51,616 nt of DNA, from assembly GCA_051870755.1 (NCBI GenBank), contig JBJECE010000020.1, positions 1 to 51,616 of the forward strand, given 5' to 3'. Under the pieces are notes generated by a model, which saw only the letters and a program-made list of their open reading frames with translations, was not told the origin of the DNA and made no database searches. Of the stretch, positions 14,091 through 23,130 are shown piece by piece. The translations under genes and the position numbers were made by a program. This DNA is from W0P28-013 sp051870755 (GTDB lineage Bacteria; Bacteroidota; Bacteroidia; Bacteroidales; Paludibacteraceae). Each line of letters opens with the position of its first letter. The first letter of the stretch is position 1.

Positions 14091-16583
14091 TTACGAATGC
14101 TTTTCGTACTTGGCCAACTGCGCCGATATGACCTCAACAACACGCTGACGAATCTCATTGACCGACAAGCCTGCCGGATAAATCGTCGGCAGAAAATCGA
14201 CCGAAATTTTGGCAAACGGACGTGGCAATTTCACGGTTTTGAACACAGCGCGGTCGGCACCGGCAATAGCCACAGGCACCACCGGCACGTTCAACTCGGT
14301 ACTCAAAATAGCGAAACTATCTTTGAAAGCCAACAATTTACCATCTTTCGAGCGCGTTCCTTCCGGGAAAATAATAATATTTTTACCTTCCTGCAATACC
14401 ATTGCCATCTGCTGCAACGATTCGCGCACATTCTTGTTGATGTCCATCACTATCACGTTATTTTTACGCGCCATAAACGTCAGAAACTTCGTGCGCAGAT
14501 GTTTCGCCTTGGCAAAGAAGAAGGTGTTTTTCACAAATTTGCTCTGCAATTTCGACGTGATGAAATAGCCGTCGAGCATGCTGCGATGGTTGGCAACAAT
14601 GATACACGGCTGCTCCGACAATTCGACACCGCCGTGTTTCTTCAAATTGTAAAACGTGTGCATCATCACTTTGACACAGCGACTGCAAAACGCCTGAATA
14701 AATCCTGCGCGTGGCACCACTACCCTACGCACTTTGCTGGTCAGAATTTCTTTCCAAGTGACGTTGGCGCCGGCCGTGATGTCCTGCTCGTTCTGCTCGA
14801 TGTAGGCACTCAACTTGGCCAACGTGCTCAGGTTGTCCAACTGCGCTTCGTTCATGCTGATGCCAAACGACGTCTCGATAAACGTCAGCAATGCCACTTT
14901 GCCCAACGAATCCATCGCCAAATCGATTTCAAAATCGTCGTTGGCGCCGGCATTACATTTCAATTCCTTGTCGATGTAAGCCTTCAGCATCAAGTAGATT
15001 TCGCTCTGCGGCGCATCCGATTCGTCAGTTGTGCGCTTGTGGGTCGTAGCAAGTTCGGGCAGTTTGAAACGCTGCAACTTCATTAAACGCGTCTTGGGCA
15101 ACTCGCCCGACACGATATGAATGTTTTTGATGCGTTTGTAAGTGGCCACCGTTTGGTTGAACTTGGCTATCTCCTCGCGCAAAATCGTTTCCATATTTTC
15201 CACCGATTTATCGCGCAACTCCGACAATTCCGGCACAATAACGCACTGTAACACGTTATCTTTCAAGAAAATACCTATTTCTTTAATCAAATTGGTATGA
15301 TGCAGTACCGCATGTTCCAACTCTTCGGGATTGATATTTTTTCCATTCGGCGTTACAATAATTTCTTTGATGCGACCGGTCAATTTCAGCCCTTTCGTAG
15401 GCGACAATTCGCCCGTATCGCCCGTATGCAGCCAGCCGTCGCGAATGATGTCGGCCGTTTCCTGCGGACGATTATAGTAGCCCTGCATCACATTGTCACC
15501 CTTGACGCACACCTCGCCATTCTCGGCAATGCGTACTTCCACCCCCGGCACAGGCTCGCCGGCATAGCCCACTTGTACATTCCATGGGCGCGTAAAGGTT
15601 ATCATCGGTGCGGTTTCGGTCATGCCGTAACCTTCCAACACCGTGAAACCCAATGTTTTGAATATTGAGCCAATGTCGGGTGGCAATGCAGCGCCGCCAC
15701 TCACCAAATAGTCGATATGGCCACCAAATTTTTTGTGAACTTTGCCAAACAGCATACACGAGAAACCTTTGGAGCCGATGGCTTTGGCCAAGCCAAACAA
15801 CGCACGCGTTACAAACGAGCGTTTGATTATGTCCATGATGCCTTTCGACAATAGTTCGTACAAACGCGGTACACCGATAACGATGTTGATTTTACCTTCG
15901 TTCAACGTTTTGACAATGCTTTCGGCATTCAATCCTTCGGCTATGTACACCGTTTCGCCCACATAGAGCGGCGCCACCAACGAACCCAGCAAGGGAAAAA
16001 TGTGGTGCAACGGCAACAAAATCATCGTATTACGCTCCGGCGTAAAAATTTTTACCGACTGCGACACCGAATTGATGTTGAACATCACATTTTTGTACGA
16101 CAACATCACGCCTTTGGGCGAGCCTGTCGTTCCCGATGTGTAGATGATGAGCATCGTTTGCGACATATCGTCGAACGTAATCTCCTCGACAGCCTCCGCG
16201 GCCACGCCCGACACGTCAATGTCGTCTTCGGTCAATACGGTGCATGTGGCGCCGGCCATGCTCAACGCCTCATCGACCACAGCCCGCTTGGCCGGTGTCG
16301 TGAAAATCAAATCCGGTTTGCAATCGCCTACAATGTAAGCCAATTCGCCGGCTGTCGATTGCACATCGACCGGCACCGTGATGGCGCCCGTCCGTACACT
16401 GCCATAAAAGGCAAAAATCCATTCGGCCGAATTGTCGGCAAAAACAATGGCCATACGCGGCTGCCCGACGGCTTTGGCAAACTGCCGCGCATAGCACGCC
16501 GAGTATTGCAACAACTGATTATACGAAAACTGACGACCGCGGTGTACCACTGCCGTTTTATCTTTTTTACCAATCAAAATCAT
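14091..16583 (-). CDS. Acyl-CoA/ACP ligase - acyl carrier - PlsC acyltransferase fusion
   Basis: An 830-residue protein with three activities. Residues 1-500 are an AMP-forming ligase (YTSGTTGSPKG at 148-158). Around 510-600 is an acyl carrier domain whose phosphopantetheine serine is in MDSLGKVAL (about Ser559). From about 640 is a PlsC acyltransferase with HRSMLD (H-x4-D, about 663) and FPEGTRSKDG (about 740). The order implies a fatty acid is activated, held on the built-in carrier and passed to a lysophospholipid or similar acceptor, as in the Aas cycle of E. coli but with an internal carrier. There is no membrane helix run typical of MFS-fused Aas. It stands 192 bp downstream of kdsD, probably with its own promoter (a CAAAGGTC-like element lies near 16665). 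Confidence 0.85.
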   Translation of the reverse strand: MILIGKKDKTAVVHRGRQFSYNQLLQYSACYARQFAKAVGQPRMAIVFADNSAEWIFAFYGSVRTGAITVPVDVQSTAGELAYIVGDCKPDLIFTTPAKRAVVDEALSMAGATCTVLTEDDIDVSGVAAEAVEEITFDDMSQTMLIIYTSGTTGSPKGVMLSYKNVMFNINSVSQSVKIFTPERNTMILLPLHHIFPLLGSLVAPLYVGETVYIAEGLNAESIVKTLNEGKINIVIGVPRLYELLSKGIMDIIKRSFVTRALFGLAKAIGSKGFSCMLFGKVHKKFGGHIDYLVSGGAALPPDIGSIFKTLGFTVLEGYGMTETAPMITFTRPWNVQVGYAGEPVPGVEVRIAENGEVCVKGDNVMQGYYNRPQETADIIRDGWLHTGDTGELSPTKGLKLTGRIKEIIVTPNGKNINPEELEHAVLHHTNLIKEIGIFLKDNVLQCVIVPELSELRDKSVENMETILREEIAKFNQTVATYKRIKNIHIVSGELPKTRLMKLQRFKLPELATTHKRTTDESDAPQSEIYLMLKAYIDKELKCNAGANDDFEIDLAMDSLGKVALLTFIETSFGISMNEAQLDNLSTLAKLSAYIEQNEQDITAGANVTWKEILTSKVRRVVVPRAGFIQAFCSRCVKVMMHTFYNLKKHGGVELSEQPCIIVANHRSMLDGYFITSKLQSKFVKNTFFFAKAKHLRTKFLTFMARKNNVIVMDINKNVRESLQQMAMVLQEGKNIIIFPEGTRSKDGKLLAFKDSFAILSTELNVPVVPVAIAGADRAVFKTVKLPRPFAKISVDFLPTIYPAGLSVNEIRQRVVEVISAQLAKYEKHS

Positions 16584-16775
16584 AATTCATGCGTTTTAAT
16601 TTCACTCCGCTGCGACGCATAAAACGTCTGCGCCACAGCACTTATTTTCACCCCGAAAGGCGGTGCAAAGGTCGGTATTTTTTACCGAACAGCGCAAATT
16701 TAATCGTTAAAAATAAATATTAAAATTAAACTACCGTAAAAACAGATTCACATTTCAGCATCAATATACAGCCGC

Positions 16776-17741
16776 CTACTGACGCGTAAATCCATAAATG
16801 TGATGGATATGTAAAATGCCGATAATCGGTGCGTTAGGCTCATTTTTTTCGACTACGGCAAGAGTCGTAATTTTATATTTATCCATCAGTTCGAGCGCAT
16901 CGTTGACCATCGCATCGGCTTCGATTTTTTTGCACCCACGACTCATAAAATCGGCTGCCGTCAAGGTCTGCAAATTGTCGAAGCGCTGTGCAGCACGCCG
17001 AATATCGCCGTCGGTGATGATGCCGGTTACGATGCCTTGCGCATCGGCCACCATCGTGATGCCCAATTTCTTCAGGCTTACTTCGGCAATCACATCTTTG
17101 AACAGCGTTTGTTCCGACACCATCGGCACCACGTCGGTCATGCAGTCTTTCACCTGCGTGAGCATGCGCCGTCCCAACGCGCCGCCCGGATGGTAGAGTG
17201 CGAAATTTTCGGGTTGAAAATTGCGTTTTTCCATCAGACACACCGTGAGCGCATCGCCCATGACGAGTGCCGCCGTAGTCGAAGTTGTGGGAGCCAGGCC
17301 TATTTTGCAGGCTTCGCGTTCGACGTGAATATCGAGCAAAAAGTCGCTCTGCTGCGCCAACGACGACTGTTTATCGCCGGTCATGGCCACTATCGGGCAG
17401 TGCATTTTTTTGAGATTACGCACCACGTTCAGTATCTCGTCGGACTCGCCGCTATTCGAAATAGCGATGACCACATCGCCGCGCGACACCATGCCCAAAT
17501 CGCCATGCAACGCTTCGGCGGCATTGATAAAAATGGCTTGTGTGCCGGTCGAAGCCAACGACGCGGCTATTTTTTTGCCGATGATACCTGTTTTGCCGAT
17601 GCCGGTCAGCACCACTTTGCCCTGATGGTTGTATATCAAATCGACGACCCGACACATTTCGTTGCCAATGCGGTCGCCAACGCGACTTATTTCGGCCATT
17701 TCGATGCGAAAGACCTCTTTGCTGCGTGCTATTATATCCAC
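16776..17741 (-). CDS. kdsD: Arabinose-5-phosphate isomerase
   Basis: The KpsF/GutQ/KdsD enzyme converts ribulose 5-phosphate to arabinose 5-phosphate, the first step to Kdo. The 321-residue protein has an N-terminal SIS domain (TGIGKTGIIGKKIAASLAS, then ISNSGESDEI) and two C-terminal CBS domains (from about residue 205), the normal architecture and length. It follows kdsA by 26 bp, so both Kdo steps are in one transcript with the GH16-like protein. Confidence 0.93.
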   Translation of the reverse strand: MDIIARSKEVFRIEMAEISRVGDRIGNEMCRVVDLIYNHQGKVVLTGIGKTGIIGKKIAASLASTGTQAIFINAAEALHGDLGMVSRGDVVIAISNSGESDEILNVVRNLKKMHCPIVAMTGDKQSSLAQQSDFLLDIHVEREACKIGLAPTTSTTAALVMGDALTVCLMEKRNFQPENFALYHPGGALGRRMLTQVKDCMTDVVPMVSEQTLFKDVIAEVSLKKLGITMVADAQGIVTGIITDGDIRRAAQRFDNLQTLTAADFMSRGCKKIEADAMVNDALELMDKYKITTLAVVEKNEPNAPIIGILHIHHIYGFTRQ

Positions 17742-17767
17742 TATTCTCTGCGTTTTAATAATTTGAT

Positions 17768-18592
17768 TTACAGATGTTTCGTTACTTCATCTATGGCTTT
17801 GGCGTGTTCCAAAATGGGACGTATCGTATCGAGGCGCAATTGGTTGGCCGCATCCGACCACGCTTTGTCGGGGTCGGGGTGCACTTCGGCAAACACCGCA
17901 TCGACACCCACGGCCAAAGCGGCATTCATCAGATACGGAGCCATAGCGCGATTGCCGCCGGTGGAAGTGCCGTTGCCGCCGGGTTTCTGCACCGAGTGCG
18001 TCGCATCGAACACCACCGGATAACCGAACGTGCGCATCTCGACCAAGCCGGTCATATCGACCACCAAATTGTTGTAGCCGAACGAAGTACCGCGCTCGCA
18101 CAACATGATGTTGCGGTTGCCTTTCGATTCGAGTTTCGCCACCACTTGTTTCATGTCCCACGGCGCCATAAATTGTGCCTTTTTCACATTGACGATTTTG
18201 CCGGTTTGCGCTGCAGCAAGCAGTAAATCGGTTTGTCGCGCCAAGAATGCAGGTATCTGCAACACATCGACCACCTGCGCCACGGGCGTGCATTGCCAAC
18301 ACTCGTGCACATCGGTTACGAGCGGCAAGTCGAGTTCGGCGCGCACCTTTTGCAAGATGCGCAAACCTTCGTCGATGCCGACACCACGTGGCGAATCGCA
18401 CGCCGTACGATTTGCCTTGTCGAACGAAGCCTTAAATATCAAATTGATATTCAGATCGTTACAGATATTTTTCAGCGTTTCGGCAGTGTGCATCACCATC
18501 GTTTCATTCTCGATGACGCAAGGTCCGGCAATCAACACGAATGGGCGACCGCCACCAATTGTAAACCGATTGTTTACAACGATTTCGTTCAT
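17768..18592 (-). CDS. kdsA: Kdo-8-phosphate synthase
   Basis: 3-deoxy-8-phosphooctulonate synthase condenses phosphoenolpyruvate with arabinose 5-phosphate. The 274-residue barrel has the family sequences IAGPCVIEN, KASFDKANRT, TDVHE and FDATHSVQ, with the PGG and TGGNR loops near the end. The ATG at 18592 is preferred; a GTG nine codons upstream would add a lysine-rich tail. It sits 32 bp after the GH16-like gene and 26 bp before kdsD, indicating a Kdo operon. Confidence 0.95.
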   Translation of the reverse strand: MNEIVVNNRFTIGGGRPFVLIAGPCVIENETMVMHTAETLKNICNDLNINLIFKASFDKANRTACDSPRGVGIDEGLRILQKVRAELDLPLVTDVHECWQCTPVAQVVDVLQIPAFLARQTDLLLAAAQTGKIVNVKKAQFMAPWDMKQVVAKLESKGNRNIMLCERGTSFGYNNLVVDMTGLVEMRTFGYPVVFDATHSVQKPGGNGTSTGGNRAMAPYLMNAALAVGVDAVFAEVHPDPDKAWSDAANQLRLDTIRPILEHAKAIDEVTKHL

Positions 18593-18624
18593 GGTCTGTT
18601 TTTTTTTTAGATGCGACACCCTAT

Positions 18625-19962
18625 TTATTTATGTGCGCACCACGCCTCAATCCAATCGACCTGCATCACGCCTTCGCCACCTTTTTGATTTTGGGCGATG
18701 AACGCGCTCAACATCGGGAACAGCGGTTCGGTGGGTACGCCTTCGGTGGTGCGGAACACCTCTATATTATTGATGCGCCAAATCAGTTCTTTGGCTGTCC
18801 ATTCCAGCGAATAGATGTAGTATTCGTTGAGTTTCAGGCCGGTAACGCGTTCCGACGTATATTTTTTCTCGAACTTGGTAGCCCAATGCGTCCCCACTTC
18901 GATGGATTTGCCATCGCACACGGCGATGTTGATGTGTGGCAAAATGTGTTCGCCCGTCAGCCAAAATGCTTGCGTCAGCCCTTTGCCTTCGAAACGGATT
19001 TTGGCACGGAAATAGCCCTCTTTTTGGCACACGCCTTTGGTGCCGTGAATCACGTCGGAGGTGTACTCAAATTGATGATTGACAAATCCGCGCACCTTGT
19101 CCCACGCCAACGCCAATTTGCGCTCTTTGCGCGTATAGATGCTCAATTCGCCGCCATACACACTGACGTTATCGCCGTTGTTGTTGGCCTGTTGCTCGTT
19201 GGTGAACGAGTGGTTGCCTACGAATTTATCGCCCGGATAGTTGAATCCGCTCTCCCAACGCGACGCATTCAGCGAGTTCCACTCGAAACTATCGTGGAAC
19301 GTCTGTTGGTAAAGACGCAAGCGTGCAAATTTCGATCCGTCGGTATTTTCATAGAATTTAATATCCTCATTTTCAGCCAATTCGTTGAAGCGTCTTTCGA
19401 GTGCGGCTTCTTCGGTTTTCTCCCAACGGCACGGGTCGCTCCAGAAAGCATTTGCCGCCTGAAATTCGGGCGTTATCACTTTTTCGCGCAGCGATTCGAG
19501 TTCTTTGATGACATACGAATTATGAAAACGCGTATAATTTTTGTACTCTTTGGAGCGTTCAAATTTCTTCAAGCGCTGCAAATCGGGATTTTTCTTCACC
19601 TCGTTCGACTTGCTCAACAGCATATATTCCGGCTTTTTGCGGAACTCCAGATACTCGGCCAGCAACGGATTTTTCAACGTTTCGTAATACAGGGCAATTT
19701 TGCGGTCGTTGTTCAATTTTTCGAACTTGCGCATATCGCGATACTCCTGCGTATCTTTGTACTTACGATTGACAAGGATTTTCTTTTTCTCCTTGAAATC
19801 GGCCGATTTCACTTTGTCGAACAATTCGCGATACTCCGCCAACTCTTTCGACTCCTCGATGCTGACATAGCGTCTGAAATCAGCATTCAAAACTGCAAAT
19901 TGAGCCTCCATTTTGGCTGTGCTCTGCATTTGTCCTAAAATTCTTTTCCAAAAAAGATTCAT
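18625..19962 (-). CDS. Degenerate GH16-like protein with helical N-terminus
   Basis: A 445-residue protein with no signal peptide. The first 165 residues are charged, Lys/Glu/Tyr-rich helices with a repeating pattern (L.EY..F.KKPEY style). The second half is a clear family 16 glycoside hydrolase fold, starting at FHDSFEWNSLNASRWESG and including ELSIYTRKE, GYFRAKIRFEG, AFWLTGE and LEWTAKELIWRINN. The catalytic E-I-D-I-x-E strand reads H-I-N-I-A-V, so the nucleophile, the helper Asp and the acid/base Glu are all gone. It should bind rather than cut a glycan, in the cytoplasm. It leads kdsA and kdsD, so a structural or regulatory role in envelope sugar assembly is a reasonable guess. Confidence 0.8.
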   Translation of the reverse strand: MNLFWKRILGQMQSTAKMEAQFAVLNADFRRYVSIEESKELAEYRELFDKVKSADFKEKKKILVNRKYKDTQEYRDMRKFEKLNNDRKIALYYETLKNPLLAEYLEFRKKPEYMLLSKSNEVKKNPDLQRLKKFERSKEYKNYTRFHNSYVIKELESLREKVITPEFQAANAFWSDPCRWEKTEEAALERRFNELAENEDIKFYENTDGSKFARLRLYQQTFHDSFEWNSLNASRWESGFNYPGDKFVGNHSFTNEQQANNNGDNVSVYGGELSIYTRKERKLALAWDKVRGFVNHQFEYTSDVIHGTKGVCQKEGYFRAKIRFEGKGLTQAFWLTGEHILPHINIAVCDGKSIEVGTHWATKFEKKYTSERVTGLKLNEYYIYSLEWTAKELIWRINNIEVFRTTEGVPTEPLFPMLSAFIAQNQKGGEGVMQVDWIEAWCAHK

Positions 19963-20070
19963 AAATGTTGTATATTTAAGGTTAGAAAAAATATTCTACA
20001 ATTGTTATTGTTCCATTTTGACACAAACTGCACAAACAAACGTAATCAATTCATAATCAACCAATTCACA

Positions 20071-20619
20071 TTATTTATCAGCGGCAAGCGCAGCGAGCCA
20101 CTCGACCGTTTCGGCGGCCGAATTGTGTACAAAAAATCCCGATGTGCGCGACACATAACCCACGTTTTCGGTCGTCATGCGGCGAATCTGCTGCTTGATG
20201 CCGGCATAGAAATCGTCGGTATTGACCAGCGCCAATGGCTTGTCGTGATAGCCTACCATGCCCGATGCCAACACATCGAACAATTCGTCGTAGGTGCCGA
20301 AACCGCCGGGCAGCACCACAAACACGTCGGACAACTCTTTCATCATCTCTTTGCGTTCGCTCATGTCGGCCACTTCGAACAACTGCATCGGCAGTGTGCT
20401 GCGGCGTCCTTTTTCGACGATCAGTTCAGGCACCACGCCGATAATTTCGCCATGCAGGTCAGCCACCGTTTCGGCCACAGCATCCATCAAACCGCCGGTG
20501 GCACCGCCATACACAAGGGTATGTCCGCCGGCAGCAATAAATCGCCCTATCACGCGCGCTTCTTCTTTGAAAGCCTCGCTGACGCCATCGCTCGAAGCGC
20601 AAAACACACAAATATTCAT
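20071..20619 (-). CDS. LOG-family nucleotide phosphoribohydrolase
   Basis: A 182-residue Rossmann-fold protein of the LOG (former lysine decarboxylase-like) family, which removes the base or a cytokinin side chain from nucleoside monophosphates. The motif PGGFGTYDELFDVL (PGGxGTxxE) and the N-terminal CVFCASS are present. The start is set at the ATG at 20619 because an upstream in-frame extension of 72 codons runs antiparallel to the 3' end of the GltD-like gene and has no family similarity. The 70 bp after that gene's stop could still make them co-transcribed. The physiological substrate in Bacteroidota is not established. Confidence 0.85.
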   Translation of the reverse strand: MNICVFCASSDGVSEAFKEEARVIGRFIAAGGHTLVYGGATGGLMDAVAETVADLHGEIIGVVPELIVEKGRRSTLPMQLFEVADMSERKEMMKELSDVFVVLPGGFGTYDELFDVLASGMVGYHDKPLALVNTDDFYAGIKQQIRRMTTENVGYVSRTSGFFVHNSAAETVEWLAALAADK

Positions 20620-20689
20620 AGGCACTTCTATTTTTATCGGCACACTTGCGGTGCCCGATGTTTCTATTTTAGATTCAATGCCGTGCCGA

Positions 20690-22150
20690 TTAAATCTCGC
20701 CACGTTGTATTTTAGCGTGCATCGAAGCAGCGGCTTTGCGTCCGTCGCCCATGGCCAAAATGACCGTTGCGCCGCCGCGCACAATGTCGCCACCGGCAAA
20801 AATGGTCGGGATGGAACTCTGCATCGCTTCGCCATCGACCACGATAGTCCCTTTGGGCGACACCTCTAACCCTTGCACTGAGCGCGGCACCAACGGGTTT
20901 GGCGACACGCCCACGCTGACAATCACCTCATCGACATCGATCCACTCCTGCGCGCCTTCGACCGGCACCGGACGGCGACGTCCCGACGCATCGGGTTCGC
21001 CCAAAGCCATTTTTTGCAGCAACATGCCCGTAACACGGCCTTTGTCGTCGCCACGATATTCGATGGGATTGTGCAACGTCAGAAACTCGACGCCCTCTTC
21101 CTTGGCGTGATGCACCTCCTCGAGGCGCGCCGGCATCTCCTCCTCGCTGCGACGATAGACAATCATGGCACGTTCGGCACCCAAACGACGCGCCGTGCGC
21201 ACCGAATCCATCGCCGTATTGCCGCCGCCGATGACCGCCACGCGCTTGCCTTTGAGCACCGGCGTATCCGTATCAGGACGAGCCGCGCCCATCAAATTGA
21301 CACGCGTCAGATATTCGTTGGACGACATGATGCCAATGAGATTTTCGCCTTTGATGCCCATAAAATTGGGCAATCCGGCACCGCTCGCCACAAACATCGC
21401 GCGGAATCCGTCGCGTTTCAAATCGTCGAACGTGATGGTTTTGCCCACGATGCAGTCTTTCACGAACTTCACGCCGATTTTTTCCAAATTGCCGATTTCG
21501 ACATCGACAATTTTGTTCGGCAACCGAAACTCGGGAATGCCATATTTCAGCACGCCGCCAATCTCGTGCAGCGCCTCAAACACCGTTACATCGTAACCGA
21601 ATTTTGCCATATCGCCGGCAAACGACAGTCCGGCCGGACCCGACCCGACGACCGCAATTTTGATGCCGTTTGGTGCAGCCACTTCGGGCAGAGCCATACA
21701 GCCGCTCTCGCGTTCGTAGTCGGCGGCAAAACGTTCCAAATTGCCAATGGCCACCGCTTGATGCTTCATTTTCAGGTGAATACATTTCGATTCGCACTGT
21801 TTTTCCTGCGGGCACACACGTCCGCAAACGGCCGGCAACGCCGAGGTCTGTTTCAACACTTTGGCGGCCTGCAAAAATTCGCCACGTTCGATATTTTTGA
21901 TGAATCCGGGAATGTCGATGCCGACAGGACAACCGGTAACGCATTGCGGATTTTGGCAATCGAGGCAGCGTGTGGCTTCGAGCAGAGCCTGTTCTGTTGT
22001 CAGTCCTTGATTGACCTCCTCGCTGTTGCGGCTGCGGTAATCGCCGGGCAGTTCGTTCATTTTGACACGCTCGATAGCGGCGCGTTCTTTCGGATTTTTG
22101 GTTTTGCGCAAGGCTTCGCGCCAAGCAGCATTTCTATTTTGTTCTTCCAT
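20690..22150 (-). CDS. NfnB / GltD-like NADPH oxidoreductase subunit
   Basis: A 486-residue flavoprotein of the glutamate synthase small subunit family. The N-terminal part has two cysteine sets for [4Fe-4S] clusters (CLDCQNPQCVTGCP and CGRVCPQEKQCESKC). The rest has FAD and NAD(P)H Rossmann sites (VGSGPAGLSFAGDMA and VIGGGNTAMDS). It begins 12 bp after the 22163-22987 gene, which encodes the small flavin-iron-sulfur partner, so the pair is NfnAB: the electron-bifurcating NADH-dependent ferredoxin:NADP oxidoreductase of anaerobes. No large glutamate synthase gene is nearby, which favours Nfn over GltBD. Confidence 0.88.
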   Translation of the reverse strand: MEEQNRNAAWREALRKTKNPKERAAIERVKMNELPGDYRSRNSEEVNQGLTTEQALLEATRCLDCQNPQCVTGCPVGIDIPGFIKNIERGEFLQAAKVLKQTSALPAVCGRVCPQEKQCESKCIHLKMKHQAVAIGNLERFAADYERESGCMALPEVAAPNGIKIAVVGSGPAGLSFAGDMAKFGYDVTVFEALHEIGGVLKYGIPEFRLPNKIVDVEIGNLEKIGVKFVKDCIVGKTITFDDLKRDGFRAMFVASGAGLPNFMGIKGENLIGIMSSNEYLTRVNLMGAARPDTDTPVLKGKRVAVIGGGNTAMDSVRTARRLGAERAMIVYRRSEEEMPARLEEVHHAKEEGVEFLTLHNPIEYRGDDKGRVTGMLLQKMALGEPDASGRRRPVPVEGAQEWIDVDEVIVSVGVSPNPLVPRSVQGLEVSPKGTIVVDGEAMQSSIPTIFAGGDIVRGGATVILAMGDGRKAAASMHAKIQRGEI

Positions 22151-22162
22151 CGTTTCGGACTA

Positions 22163-22987
22163 TCATTTTTGTTCCAACAAATGTTCTTTTGCTTCCTGTT
22201 CTTCGGCACGATAGGCGCCAAGGCGCATCATCATCTCGTCGAAATCGACTTGGTGCGCATCAAATTCGGGACCATCGACACACACAAATTTGGTTTGTCC
22301 GCCCACCGTAACGCGACATGCGCCGCACATGCCCGTGCCATCGACCATTATCGTATTGAGCGATGCGATGGTCGGCACATCGTATTTTTTCGTCAGCAAC
22401 GACACGAATTTCATCATGATGGCCGGCCCGATGGTAACGCAAAAATCGACTTTTTCGCGCTGAATCACCGATTCGACTCCGGCCGTTACCAATCCTTTTT
22501 GACCATACGATCCGTCGTCGGTCATCACCACCACTTCGTCGGAGAATTGGCGCATTTGTTCCTCAAGGATGACCAACTCTTTGGTACGCGCTGCCAACAC
22601 GGTTATCACGCGATTGCCGGCTTGTTTCAGCGCTTCGGCTATGGGCAGCATCGGAGCAGTGCCCACGCCGCCGCAGGCACAAACGACCGTGCCAAACTTT
22701 TCGATATGCGTGGCTTTGCCCAGCGGGCCGACCACATCGGTTACTTCGTCGCCTACATTGAGATTGCATAATTTGGTGGACGAAACGCCCATTTTTTGCA
22801 CCACCAACGTGATGGTGCCGCGTTGTACATCGGAGCCGGCGATGGTCAGCGGGATGCGCTCGCCCTGCTCACCCACACGGACTATGACGAAATGGCCGGC
22901 TTTGCGCGCTTTGGCTATCAGCGGCGCCTCAATTTCCAAGCGCAAAACATTCGGCGAAAAATAGGATTTATCAACAATTTTATACAT
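22163..22987 (-). CDS. NfnA / sulfide dehydrogenase-like FAD-[2Fe-2S] subunit
   Basis: A 274-residue ferredoxin-reductase-type protein: an FAD-binding barrel, an NAD-binding domain (CACGGVGTAPMLPIAEAL), and a C-terminal cysteine cluster (GTGMCGACRV and FVCVDGPEFDAH) for a [2Fe-2S] centre. It forms NfnAB with the next gene and balances NADH, NADPH and ferredoxin in the cytoplasm. A -7 element (TATCTTTG, 23020-23013 on the minus strand) would give a leader of about 20 nt. It is also annotated elsewhere as SudB or as a dihydroorotate dehydrogenase electron-transfer-like subunit; gene order argues for Nfn. Confidence 0.88.
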   Translation of the reverse strand: MYKIVDKSYFSPNVLRLEIEAPLIAKARKAGHFVIVRVGEQGERIPLTIAGSDVQRGTITLVVQKMGVSSTKLCNLNVGDEVTDVVGPLGKATHIEKFGTVVCACGGVGTAPMLPIAEALKQAGNRVITVLAARTKELVILEEQMRQFSDEVVVMTDDGSYGQKGLVTAGVESVIQREKVDFCVTIGPAIMMKFVSLLTKKYDVPTIASLNTIMVDGTGMCGACRVTVGGQTKFVCVDGPEFDAHQVDFDEMMMRLGAYRAEEQEAKEHLLEQK

Positions 22988-23071
22988 GACTTTTTAGTAT
23001 TTTATCAAACTACAAAGATAGCCTTTTTTCCACAAATACGGAAAATTTATCGATTTTTTTAGCATAAAAAA

Positions 23072-23106
23072 CAAAAAAACGGGATTTTTCACTAACAAAA
23101 AATCCC
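23072..23106 (-). terminator. Terminator of lolD
   Basis: GGGATTTTT (23081-23089) pairs with AAAAATCCC (23098-23106). On the minus strand seven T follow the stem. Confidence 0.75.
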
Positions 23107-23130
23107 ATAACAATCTGATTAACAACACAA

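Noticed and set aside
18631..19938. A 435-codon plus-strand frame opposite the GH16-like gene
   Set aside because: The minus-strand frame has clear GH16 motifs; the other has none.
20620..20835. A 72-codon N-terminal extension of the LOG protein
   Set aside because: It overlaps the 3' end of the GltD-like gene and has no family similarity; the ATG at 20619 begins the known fold.
21014..22771. A 585-codon open frame on the plus strand opposite the nfn genes
   Set aside because: It is antisense to clear NfnAB genes, has a low-complexity His/Arg/Phe-rich product and no family similarity. The codon use of this genome leaves antisense frames open.
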